From assembly GCA_021521415.1 (NCBI GenBank), contig JAIQDT010003874.1:1-64000 (forward strand): a stretch of DNA of 64,000 bases. The letters are read 5' to 3'. The stretch is from Bidens hawaiensis (Eukaryota > Streptophyta > Magnoliopsida > Asterales > Asteraceae). The translations under genes and the position numbers were made by a program. This document shows positions 33,601-45,312 of the stretch, piece by piece (position 1 is the first letter of the stretch; each line of letters begins with the position of its first letter). The notes below the pieces were generated by a model. It ran no database searches. It was not told where the DNA came from and was given only the letters and a program-made list of their open reading frames with translations.

Positions 33601-34063
33601 ATCAGCCCAAATATGTATCATGTATCTGAATATTATTATTTGTTTGCTATGTGAATGATTGTGCAGATTCAGCTGGTGGATTACAATCCGGATAAGCTGG
33701 ATGAATCGGTTCTTTGGACCCAAAGCAAGGATCTGGGCGATGGCTTTCACGCCGTAAGGATGGTTAATCATATCAAGCTCAATGTAGATGCCTGGCATGG
33801 CGATAAAGATCATGGTGGTGTTCGTGACGGCACCAAAATTTATCTCTATAAGTGGACTAAGGGCGATAATCAAAGATGGACTACCGTACCTTTTTGTAAG
33901 TGTTTGCCATTTCTTGACACATTTAAAGATTTTTGAAAGTTTGTCAACCAGACCGATTTGTTTTCATTTATATGACAAATTAAATGTTTTGACTCGTTAC
34001 CCAACCTAACAGTTTCCGTTTGAATCAATGTTTTGATCATCTGATTATATTTTGTGTGCAGGA
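30671..34063 (+). CDS. EULS3: EUL-domain lectin (EULS3-like), stop codon split by an intron
   Basis: Euonymus-type lectins bind glycans in the nucleus and cytoplasm and respond to stress; the fold is a beta-trefoil. Exons: 30671-30871, 32250-32372, 33667-33895, and 34062 onward. The first three keep phase and give 184 residues. Residues 1-32 are a His/Pro-rich linker. The single EUL domain follows, with PTVRFFCKAKPEYSLTIR, ALVNKATGQALKHA, VDYNPDKLDESVLWTQS and GDNQRW near the end. Exon 3 ends with T and exon 4 begins GA, so TGA is assembled only by splicing; unspliced, the frame would run 13 codons further to 33936. Intron 1 carries a Mutator-like MITE and intron 2 a PIF-like MITE. The one-domain S3 type fits its length. 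Confidence 0.9.
30889..31333. mobile_element. Mutator-like foldback MITE, copy B, in lectin intron 1
   Basis: Same arms as the SIP1 intron copy: the left TTTGAACTGTGGTTTTCG is matched by the right ...AACCACAATTTACTC, and the centre carries CACCCCAG and a GGGGCTTGCGAATTA segment. It is about 445 bp. The flanking 9-mers (TATCTACTT and TATTTATAT) match at only six positions, so the duplication has decayed or the ends are slightly misplaced. Confidence 0.78.
31480..32249. other. Lectin intron 1, distal part
   Basis: No exon is seen. A GAGCTTGAGC/AAGCTCGAG-rich dispersed repeat occupies 31960-32150 and ends at a C20 homopolymer (32155-32174). The lectin exon 2 acceptor follows 75 bp later. Confidence 0.6.
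33320..33548. mobile_element. PIF/Harbinger-like MITE, copy 2, in lectin intron 2
   Basis: A 229-bp sister of 19230-19455 with ends AAGCATGTTTGGGACTGAG and CTCAATCCCAAACATGCTC, flanked by TAA (33317-33319 and 33549-33551). This is the TWA-type 3-bp duplication of PIF/Harbinger elements. Confidence 0.78.
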
Positions 34064-35802
34064 GGTATTTTCATGGCTAGAAGTTACTATGTGAGTTTTT
34101 ATGTGTGTTGATGTGGGTGCTTTGTTCATGATCATAATGATGCCAATATGTATGCTTAAATAATGATGTTTTGAAATATTATGATGATGATGGATGTTGA
34201 TGATGATCTGTGTGTATTTTGAATAAAAGCAATTTTATTTAGTTTTATATATTTGTTTGAACGACCAACAAAATATATTAATAACAGGTTAAGTGAGACG
34301 CTGACCAAATAATTATATCCACCAAACATATAGACACACCACTCTAAACAACCCACCAAGAAAGATCCGATGAACTCGATCTACTTTTAACCCAAAGAAA
34401 ACCGAGAATTTTAATATTCCCGCCAAGTCAACTAATTGAATGGGATTACAATTAAACACCAAGTCATTCCCCGCCTTCGATGATATAGAAGCAATTCTAT
34501 TATCCCATCCTTTATCCTGCAAATTGTGTGTGTGTGTCTTTTTTTTTTTTGTTTACATTCTAAATTCCTAATTAATTACATGTTTTTAAATATGAATTAA
34601 CCCTTTATTTTTCTTATATTTTAAAGGTATGTAGCAGCCCAACTGTTTAATCCCAATTTTAAGGTTATGTTTGGACTTGAAGTATTCAACTTCAAGATAA
34701 CACAAATGAATATTGTCTGTCCTTTATACTCTAGAAGACCAACTAAGACGTAGTTGCATCCAAATTCTATAAATCTATACGGATAATTAATTATTTATTA
34801 AATCCTTTATACTTAAATTAGGAATTATTGTTAGTTTGAATTAGTAAGGTTTACATAGGAGTTTAATTATTTATTCAACACAGGAAGTGCCGAGTGGGGT
34901 TAGGATTAGTGTCGGTATAGTACAAATAGGGGATTATAGTTATTATAATTTGCATACTTTCATTGATTAATAATAAAAAGAGTTGAACAAGTTGTTAAAT
35001 CTCGTGTTTGTGTGTTCGATCAAGGGCCTGATTTTCCAGCAAAAATGTAGAACCATAGTATTTCATCGTGTCCCATTGGTTTGTAAGATAATATTTTCAC
35101 TGTCATTCAAACAAAGAAACTTATGGTAATTAAGAAATGGATAAACCAATTAATAGATGTATGGATTCATACATAGTGTAGCGAACTAGTGAGTTGTGTA
35201 TTATGTATTAAGATTTGTCAAAAACAACATTAAATCAGAAGATTTTGTAGATCTTTAAATAAGCATTTTGCAAGTGGTTTAATAATTCATGAGATTTGGT
35301 TAGCTGTTTAGTTACTTTCTTAATTAATTGCCTATTTTAAATTGACAAGATATTTAACTACCTTATGGCCAGTTTTATATAAAAAAATGGAGCTTATTGT
35401 ATTAGTTTTGGACGTTTGGCATCCCATATTTTTCTTTGTACAGACTTTTTGTAGTTTTCTTTTAAATCGCGCGTGTATCAAACGTATCTAGTTTTTTTCG
35501 CTTCCATTCTGCATCCCCTTTCTATCTCGTTCATTCGTAACGTGCATAAATGAAAATGAAAACGTAAACAAACTTCATTAACATAGGTGAAAGAACAATA
35601 TATGTGTTCATCATTGATCTAGTGTACAATTTGTTCTAGTTATTAGCTCGGGTTCGATATATATTTTCATGTAAATCCAAAGCCCAAGAAAATTACCTGA
35701 AGAACACCCCTAATAAAAAAATAATGTGTTTTCCGTTTATTTATTACTCAAATACATACATTATATGAATATATTTGATCCCTCGTACAATCACTGTTGT
35801 TC
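34064..35802. other. Lectin 3' flank and intergenic DNA
   Basis: The lectin 3' untranslated region runs on from 34064. At about 34660-35030 the sequence resembles a small copia-type LTR: a TATAGTTATTATAATTTGC stretch, then TTGTTAAATCTCGTG and TGTTCGATCA. I could not fix both ends. Nothing else is recognised. Confidence 0.4.
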
Positions 35803-36006
35803 ATGTTTCGCAAGAAGTCGGAACGAAGACATACTAAGAAGTCTGTTGTGATCCAAAATAAACCCAACTTACCCAATCAAGTAGCCCGTTTAAATGGCCC
35901 AGCAAGTAGACGCAACCTAGATATAAGCCGGAGAGTGGATGGAAAATGTTATGATGAATATGATGTTAGTGTGTGGTCTTCTTCTCCCGTTCCCCCTGCT
36001 CTATAA
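35803..36006 (+). CDS. Possible small basic protein, 67 residues, unknown
   Basis: The frame starts at an ATG (MFRKKSERRHTKK), stays open for 67 codons and ends in the motif VWSSSPVPPAL. The first half is strongly basic. The second half has an acidic patch (DEYD) before the Pro-rich end. A TATA-like stretch lies 40 bp upstream, and AATCAATG/AATATATAAAA signals follow within 100 bp. Codon composition looks less AT-rich than the surroundings. I do not recognise the family. It could also be the last exon of a gene whose upstream exons I cannot find, or chance. Confidence 0.35.
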   Translation: MFRKKSERRHTKKSVVIQNKPNLPNQVARLNGPASRRNLDISRRVDGKCYDEYDVSVWSSSPVPPAL

Positions 36007-36408
36007 CTCTCTAATGTCTCATTTTCTTCTTAATTGTATTTCCTTTTTGTAATCAATTTCTCAATCAATGCAATATATAAAATATATAGATTCAATATCA
36101 ATTCGAATGGTTTGATTTGTTGTGATCCATTCACTTCAAAGTCATCATTCAAAAATCTGTATTTATTTAAGCATGTTTAACTGTGATGTTAACTTCATTC
36201 ATAACTTATGCCTCGAAAACATATCCACCATATTTGAGTCAGACATTTTATAAACCCATAATATATTCCATATATTCTATCTTTATGTGGTTTAACCACA
36301 CGTTACATTTTATTGCATAATATGACTTTTATCAAATAATAAAACAGAGCCGGCTGGGGCATAGGGCAACGTGAGCCACCGATCAGGGCAATTAATTTTT
36401 GAGGGCAT

Positions 36409-36450
<42 letters not shown>

Positions 36451-39400
36451 AAAATATGTATATTTAATATTTTACCCTAATTATACAATAACTAGCTTGG
36501 ACTAATGGCAAAATGGTAAAATGGTATGACTCCCAACGAAAAGGTTGTAGATTCTGGTCTCACTAAGCTTATTTTTATACAAAAAGTTTTTTACAAAACC
36601 TAAATCATAACCAAGTAAACTCATTTAAAAATTTAATTGTTTAAACCAAACCAAAAACCATTTATATAAAGCCAAAAATTTTTTTGCTTGTATTATTTCG
36701 TTATTCGTTAAGATCTACGGGCCCTTTTATTTCGGCTCGATCGAAACATAAATTCTCGAAAACAGCCTTGAATAAAACTATTACAACCACCTGCTTTTGT
36801 ATTTGAGTAGTCTTCAAACAATGTTGTTAGAACAATAGCACATGTGATAAATTCATAAAATGAAAATGTAAAAGAAAAAAATAAAAATAAAGTGACGTCA
36901 TAAGTAAGGGGATTAGAGTGTCATTTTTGTAAAGTTGGTGGGGGTGATACGTATGACACGGAAACAATTCTGGAAGTGGGAGTTGAACTTAGAAGCTCAT
37001 TTTCAACATGATTTTAATGAAAGCAAATTTCTCCTTAATACATTTTTTTTTATTAATTTGCATTTTTATAATATTTTTTCACCTCAAAATACGGGTGAAA
37101 ATGTCAAAGTTAGAGAAAAAATTAAAGAGGTGTATTGTCAAAGTTATGTATAATATGTTGGCATTATCCTAACCATTAATTTTTTTTACGTGGAAGAAAG
37201 TTTGGCCATCCAAATATATCCATTGATAAAAGACAATTCAAATTCGCGATCACTGACAACAGTGGTGACCCAACCCACCATTAATTCCAGAATAAACTCA
37301 TCGTCCGAAAACCCACTATGGTAAAACTCTTGGTTCACGCATAATATTTTGTCATGAACAAACTTGAAAGTCAGACCGACAACATTTCTTAGAGAAGTCA
37401 TCGGGGTAGTGCAAGAGCAATTAAGCACTGCTCTATCTTCAAATATCGAAATCTAACATTGATCATCAAAATTTACATAATCTATATATAGTTTAAATAG
37501 AATGGTTTAAAAGTTATATAGTTTCTCACTTAATGATGCTAAATTTAATTGAGAGAACATACCCGTACTTAAAATACTTCAAGCAAATGAATGATAACAA
37601 ATGAGCTAGAAGCTTTCTATACGGTCAAAGACTGGATGACTTTTTCTACAAAAATTTTCTATACGGTCGTATAGCCCTATATGACCATATAGGTTTTATG
37701 GCGTGTCAGGGAGCAATACGAGCTATTAAACACCTATACGATCGCATAGGCTGTTTTTTGTCTCCTGTCAGTCATGCGTAGCCTATAAAGCCCGTATAGC
37801 TCTATACGAGCCGTATAAACATGTCCCGTCAGCGTGAGGGTGATGTATGAAAATGCATCCCTTCTATGAAACATGTAAAGTATAACAAAGTAAACAATGT
37901 AATAATATTATTTCAACTAAATTCACTTCCATTCTTTCATTTATTTTGAACGGCATATGAGTTATTTATTGTTTAATAAATGATCTAATTACAATATAAA
38001 ATAAGATAATTAGACAACAAGTTGTACCACAACCCTGTTTAAATGACAAAACCTTCTTTGAATTTGTTCTATATTAAACGTTTTCATCTTACTTAAATAT
38101 ATCAACGTTTTAGTTGTCAATAATAAATGTTTCAAAATATATGACTTTTAAGCATATACCTACTCTATAACTGTGTTGATTATTAATTAAAAGAGGTTGC
38201 GATGAATTAAATAAACAATTGTTCAATTTGTTGAAGTGGAGATGAGTAGATGACCACCCTACAAATTTTTATTTGGCTTTTTACTAGTAAGTAATTATTG
38301 TTCTAAATTTATAGTGAATTCATTTTGTAAAATATTCAACGTTATATCGTATACTTTCTACTTTAATTCGTATTAAATAAAGTATTCTTTCTTATATAAA
38401 ACACGAATAGTCATGAAGTGGTTATAAAAAAAACCCTGGACTGAACTGTTAACTATGAACACCTTCTTATTCATTGCCAAATGGCCGATGTGGTATGGAA
38501 AGTTGGTGCAATATCGATGTATTGGCCAATGACTCGGTTATGGAAAAGATCAAATTTAAATAAAGAACTATAAGAAGCAAGGCATATAAAAAGATGGACC
38601 AAATTGTTGTGTTATACATAAAGGACGAGAAATGATAGGGTTTTCAATAATATTTAGAAGGATCCGAAGAAAATTATGGATGGAATAAAGACAAATTCTT
38701 TCATTTTAATAAAAAATAGTGCCAGTTTTACTATATTAACTTGAATGACTTGTGTAATTTTAATGTAGACTTGTAAGATTTAACCGGGTGACTATACCAT
38801 ATTTTGGCATTTTGTTTTGTTGGATATATTTTTTTTTGTTATAATTGCACTTTGCCATTTGAGAAAAATAAAGCTAACGATGGTTACTGGGACGATCAAC
38901 CAGACCACTCGGCTAGGTAGGTCGGTAGTTTTTGAACATGCCAATTTTATTGGTTTAGTTTTCGTGGTTTGAACCGACTTTTTTGCAAAATTTTTCTTCA
39001 TCATTGAAAAATTTTAAAATAATGGAATTTTCTTTTATAAATATAATACATATCGTAACTAGATTTAACCTCCAGATAAGTGATTGTATGATAACTGGTC
39101 TCCCTATCACATACCTATATGCATCTAGGGTTTCCTCTTAGCAAGCTTATTCACTAAAATCATGCACAAATTAATCAATCTTTATAAGAACTTACGCAAC
39201 ACATGGGGTCATGGACGATTGTTACATCACCGTAAATGATAATCAACCCATAAAACTACATCCCCTTACGAAAGTCACAGACCACACACTCACCAATATC
39301 CTCCCTCTCACAAAACCTACAAAATGCAAAAACAACATTCTCTTCCCCGTTCTATCTTTATACGTCCAAATTTCTCCTCCTCTATAGAGTTTTAGGGTGA

Positions 39401-40341
39401 CATGCCCATTGTGGATGATCTAAATGGTTATAGAGGCTCTTAACTAGCCAGGGAAATATTTTTTGTATAAATAAAAATATATATAATATAATTATATAAA
39501 TTATTAAGAGTTTAAAATAGATTAGTAATAAATAAAACCTTTTGGAATTACTAGGAAACTTATAACTAGTTAAAACTAAGTTTGTAGCCAAATTGCTTTA
39601 TGTATAGGAGGACATCTCTTTTACATAGACTAATAATAATTCAAATAGCTTATTTGATACCATCAATGATCATTAAATAAGAAAATATATACAAATGACA
39701 CTTTTCTTGGACCAACTGAATAAGAGGAATATTAAGTATTCTACACAATCCTTTACTTTATGGTTGTGTTTCATATTTACCAACAACCAAATAATTGTCT
39801 AAATATTTCGTACAGGATGATCCGATGGTAAAAAGACCATCTCCAGCTGGCCTGCTAGTGGTAAAACCCGGACGTCCTCAGGATCAAACTGGAAATCACA
39901 AAGATCCTAGTTATCGTTCATTGAGCCACCCATCCCTCCCCCAAGTGTTGTGTGTGGGATTGAACCTGGTCTCTAATAGAATCCCAAAATTCCTGCCACT
40001 CCATCACATTGAAAACCTACAAAACTTTGAACAATAGCCTAAAATACACAAAATTTGTTATTTTAATAAATTAAAATTAACTGTTATAAAATGTTAACAA
40101 TGACCTGAAACCAATTAGATTTTGGGTTGACATATCTCACAATTTAAAAAGTGTTGTGAAAATGAACAACCATGAAAAACGGTGTTGTAAAAATGAAAGA
40201 AAAAGTAAGAAAAAAAAAGAAGTAAAAAAGATGAGTTAAAAATATTTTTCTTAAAAAATAAGGGTAATATATCATGTTAAGAATTATAATTACTACTGTT
40301 TTTAGAATATGTTACAATAGGATTATAACTTATCAAATATC
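36007..40341. other. Intergenic, no gene seen
   Basis: AT-rich. Contains an AT dinucleotide run at 36414-36445, a cluster of CTATACG palindromes at 37617-37825, and decayed repeat-like text near 39390 and 39800-40030. Open frames here are short and unlike known proteins. Confidence 0.5.
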
Positions 40342-43300
40342 TGTGACATTTGAGCCAAAACAAGGTACACCTCAGTACGTATTTACCGATTAAGCAAATA
40401 AAAGCCTTTTGCGTAACAAACGAACGATTAACCGAACGGGTCGGGTTATGACCCAGATATCTCGGGGGGCCATCTATAAGTGATATACGTTTAATACAAG
40501 CTAAAATATTAGTAATATGGCCTTAGTTCGATAACAAACAAATTAAACGAAAACATGCTCGTTTAACTACCCATTATAGATTTAAACGCGAAAGATAGTT
40601 ACAAACCAAGCATTGTATCAGCCGTTAAGCCGAAAAAGACTTACCAAACACTTATTTGAAATGTTTTAAGCGATCCGTAAAAATATTTTTTATTTTTACA
40701 AACATATAGTATGTTTTTATAATTTTACACAAAACTAGCCGAAAAACACACGTTTTCTCACTGTTTAACGCACCCGATAAGTTTTTCGCGCCAAAAAAAC
40801 CGAACCCGAACTAAATTTGGACTGGGCTTTTCGTATTTGGGCTTGAGAAATCAGAATATTGGGCCAAAACAGCCCAAAGGGAGCCCATAAGCAATCCCGA
40901 TCGGCCAGCCACCCCACCCCCCATTTTTTTTATAAAACTTGTTACCTAAGCTTTCTATTCATTTCACTTGATAAAAAAACTGGAGTCCAATCAGCTGCAA
41001 GTCATTTTTCCAGAAATCTTCCAAAACCCTAAGGTAACAACTTAAATAAGTAGCTTTTAAACTTGTTTAACCTTGATTAATACCATAAAAACATGTCGTA
41101 ATTGCTAAAAATCATTCCTAACCATGTAAAAATCCTAAAAATAGTCCATAAACATTTTTTGATCATACACATGGTAAGGAACCTGTTTTTATAGTTTTTT
41201 TTGCCATAAACACGGATTAAAGGGTTGAAACGGCGTTTTTACGGTTCAAAAGTTCGTTTTTGTGCACTAGCCGAAACCCTAAGTTAAAGGGTTGTTCTAT
41301 TGATGAAACCTGCTTGGTTTGTGATATAGGACTTGTATATAGCCTAGGTAGGAGCACAAGATCTTGAAAAGTTGATTAGAAAGGTGGAAACGAACCAAAA
41401 CCGCTAAGGTATTGCCGAAACACTCGCTTACGGGCTGTTTAGGTTAAGGTTGTGATGTGCATATATTTAGGTCTTCAAATTTTGCAGGGACATCAGGGAC
41501 CATGTCATTGAGTTCCTGTTCAAATTTGGTAATTTTTTGACCATCCGAGAATATTTGGGGAATTTATTACCAAATTGGAACATTTATTTGGGAAAAATAG
41601 CTAAAATACTTCAAAAATTATGAAATTTTTCTGGGAACTCATATTTGATTTATTTTGATCACATATGAATTTTGGGATCATTTGGAAAAGTCTAAAGGTG
41701 TTTTGTGTATATGCGTTCGTGTGAATTTTTATAGCCGAATTTGGGCCGAAAAGAATATGGCACGAGCTTTTTACCTTCTGGAATTGATACAGGTTGTTTT
41801 GGGACATGATTTGAGTATTCAGGAATTTTTATGGAATTTTTGGAAATTGTTTGGGGTAAATGGACGATTTTCAGGCGAAATATAGCTGATAAAATGAATT
41901 TTTACAAATTAATAAATCAGTAAATAATTACAGAAATATTTTTATAAAAATATACATATTTTAATTACTAAGTGTCTAAATTTTCATAATTTAATGATTA
42001 ACGTTTAATTAATTATGCTAATTTAAAAATTAAACAAATTCAGTTTTTATAAAAACCGGCAAGTTCGCGACTAACGAACCTGCGGAAATATCAGAACACC
42101 AAGAGTGATCAAAAAAATCATATTTTTGGATTAATTAAGTAAAAACGAACTTTTCTATGAGAAACCTGGACAATCCGGATAGATTGTGCGCGTTTCTTCT
42201 TAAATCAAACTGAATAAATGGAAACGGGCCCCGTGGCTAATCCGGGACCCTAGTATGTGACCCTTCTTTATAACTTAATCATTTTATTAACCAATACATT
42301 TATCCAAGCTTATTTCCCCATAACTGTTTTCTGAACGCGTAAACAAACAACTTGGCCCAGCTGGGAAAACGGGAATCTGAGCCAAGTTCGGTTTTAAGTA
42401 TTAGACATTGAACAACATCACAACCTAAGCCTATTGCCACTTTCTGGGTGTTCCAACTATACCCATATTAGTTATACAGCCCAGTTTAGTATTGAGATTA
42501 TAATAATATCAAAATATTAATATTATTATAATATTGATTATAGGAAACCGTGATTGCAAGTTATACAAACCTCGAACCGACGTGCTACTGATTATCCACT
42601 AAACAGTGAGTTTCATGACCCCACTCTTTAAACAGTTTTACAAACTTTTGGGGTGAAAAGCATGTTTGATTATGAATACATATATGAAACTTGTAATGAT
42701 GTGAATTATCTAAGTGCTAACACACGAAAGTCCCCACGATCACAGTGATTAACTTCGAGCCGGTGGCTTGTGAATAGTACTATTGGTTTGACAAATCCAA
42801 ACGGAATCGGCCTGGTTGCCGTGTCACATAGTGCCGTTTGCACATGACCATATTCATATATACAGGCTATGTAGTGTTAGACATAGCTACTCGGGGCATG
42901 TTGTGGGCGGAAAGGGGCCACAGCGGTTGATTGAGCGTGGGAAATAGATGCACGCAGCACATGCAGTCAAGGCTTCACTGTAGCTTAGCATAATTACATC
43001 ATTTATATACATACATACTTATATCATGATTGAGCGTGGGAAATGGATACACGCAGCACATACAGTCAAGGCTTCACTGTAGCTTAGCATAATTACATCA
43101 TTTACATACATACATACTTATATCATGATTACAAGTGTTGACTTGTGAATATTCATAACTATTTTCTTGAAACTCGTGAAACTCACCAACTCCAGTAGTT
43201 GACCCGTTTTAAACTGCTTTTCAGGATTACCAAAGTTAGAATAGAGTGATGTCGTGCTATCTATTGTGGAACATGCTCGATGCTATGTGAATAGATGCAA

Positions 43301-43490
43301 GGTTATTAGTACGAATAGAATAGTTTAACGACGTATTTTGTTGTAACACCTAGTTTGATCACAAAGATAATCAATGTAATATAATGTAAATTAGTTTGTA
43401 ATGTTTCTTTATAAACAATGTTATTGATACCAGAGGTGTCTGTTACATTCCCGTCTTATGCTTCCGCATTGTGCTAGTCGGGGTGTGACA
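40342..43490 (+). repeat. Solo LTR of a Ty3 (chromovirus-like) retrotransposon
   Basis: The LTR is 3149 bp, from TGTGACATTTGAGCC to GGGGTGTGACA, with the perfect 5-bp duplication ATATC at 40337-40341 and 43491-43495. No internal region, primer site or coding frame is inside, so it is a solo LTR left by LTR-LTR recombination. A TATAAAAC box on the plus strand at 40931-40938 sets its orientation. A 99-bp tandem pair lies near 42929-43127. The terminus resembles the LTRs at the right end of the window. Confidence 0.85.
42929..43127. repeat. 99-bp tandem duplication in the solo LTR
   Basis: Two units, both starting GATTGAGCGTGGGAAAT, begin at 42929 and 43028. They differ at only a few positions. 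Confidence 0.9.
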
Positions 43491-43609
43491 ATATCATATA
43501 TCTATAATATATATAAACGAAAACCAAAAAATCCTATGTGTTGTGATGTGGTCGCTCCCCCCTTTTATGGAGTCACCCAATTTCTTGATTTTTAAATGGA
43601 GGCCTCTCA

Positions 43610-43960
43610 TTGATTTAACCCAACTTCATGGGTATGGGTCTTATCAAAACCAGATAGCTCTTAAACGGGTTATAACATCTCATTAAATTAAAAATTAATC
43701 TTACCAATTATTTGATATGAAAATCCTACAAAATAGGAATATACTAAAATTTAATATCCAATTTAAAAAGAAAAAAGATATTATTTATAATTAATAAACA
43801 ATTTTACAGTAAAAAACAAAAGCGGGTCATGGGTCACTAAATCCAGATAACTTTTAAACGGGTTATAACATATCATTTATTTATGAAAGCCTTTCATCAT
43901 CAAACCCTAAGTATATCATTAACTTTCTTACAATAAAGAAAATTAAAATTTAAAAAATAA
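43610..43960. repeat. Direct copy of the inverted-repeat module
   Basis: Carries the same landmarks as the arm at 43982-44360 (CTTTTAAACGGGTTATAAC, ATATGAAAATCCTA, AAATAGGAATATACTAAAA) in the same orientation. The two arms plus this copy make three copies of one module of about 330 bp. Confidence 0.75.
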
Positions 43961-43981
43961 ATATTAAAAAATGTAAAACAA

Positions 43982-45312
43982 CCATTCTCTCAAGCCATCA
44001 GATTGCTTTATTTGTAAATGAAGGTTTCTCATGCATTTGACCCGAATTCACGGGTAAAGGTCTCACCAAACCCAAATAACTTTTAAACGGGTATAACATC
44101 TTATTATATTAAAAATAATCTCATCACATATTTGATATGAAAATCCTATAAAATAGGAATATACTAAAAATTAATATCCTATTTTATTTAAAAAAAATAT
44201 TATTTATAATTAAGAAACAATTTTATAATAAAGAAAATAAACGGGTAATGGGTATCACCACACCCAGATAGCTTTTAAACCGGATTATAACATATCATTT
44301 ATTTGTGAAACCATTTCATCATCAAACATCAAGTATATTAATTATTAACTTTCTTAAAATCAGTAAAATTAAAATCAAAATATACATATATAAATATTAA
44401 AAACGAATAATGTAAAACAACCCCCGTAAATACGGAAGATAAAATCTAATATCCATATAAAATTGGTAAATCATACAAACACACACCCACACCAAAATTT
44501 CTTTGATGATATTTTATAAACTTATAAAAATATATATAAATAAAAATTCGGTTTAGCTATACTTAATATTAACAAGTTTGTAGGGTATGCATGAGATTAT
44601 CCATCAAAAAGTCGGCCGATGTAAGTTATGCATACCAAAGAAATAAAAAAAATAAATGAGATGGTTTTTTTCAATATGAATATGTTGACTGTGAAAATAA
44701 AGTAAATACACAAAATTCGTTAACATGTGTTGGTTTACTTTTTCACAACCTTTAGGGCACCCTTTGAAAATGCGTATATTTTTTTTATTTACTGTAAAAA
44801 TTTTAAAAAGTTTTAGTGATACAAGCATACAAGTAAATCAAATATATAAAGAATCTAGCTTTTACACCCTGTATTACGAGGCTGTTTTACATTATTTGTT
44901 TATAATATTTATAAATTTTAGGATTTTAATATTATTTATTGTAAGAAAGTTAATAATATACTTAGAATTTGTTAATGAAAGGGTTTCACAAATAAATAAG
45001 ATATTATAACCCGGTTTAAAAACTATCTGGGTTTGGTAAGACCCATGACCCGCTTATTCTTTTTTACTATAAAATTGTTTCTTAATTATAAATAATATCT
45101 TATTTTTAAAAAAATCAGATATTAAATTTTAGTATATCCCTATTTTATAGGATTTTCATATCAAACATTTGACGGGATTAATTTTAATATAATGAGATGC
45201 TATTACCCGTTTAAGGGCTATTTGGTTTGGTGAGACCCATACACGTAAATTTAGGTAAAATACATGATAAACCTTTATTTACAAATATAAAATCTGGTAG
45301 CTTAAAAGAATT
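43982..45312. repeat. Large inverted repeat with arms of about 370 bp
   Basis: The left arm (43982 to about 44360) begins CCATTCTCTCAAGCCATCAGATT, and its complement ends the right arm (about 44930-45312, ...AATCTGGTAGCTTAAAAGAA). Shared landmarks include ATTTGATATGAAAATCCTA and AACAATTTTATA. The spacer is about 570 bp. No coding frame. It may be a foldback element or a non-autonomous transposon; no target duplication was found. Confidence 0.7.

Noticed and set aside
34660..35030. Small copia-type solo LTR
   Set aside because: The composition and end-like words fit, but I could not find a TG...CA pair with a matching 5-bp duplication.
39795..40037. 80-codon frame before the solo LTR
   Set aside because: No family resemblance; the text resembles decayed dispersed repeats, and there is no gene context.
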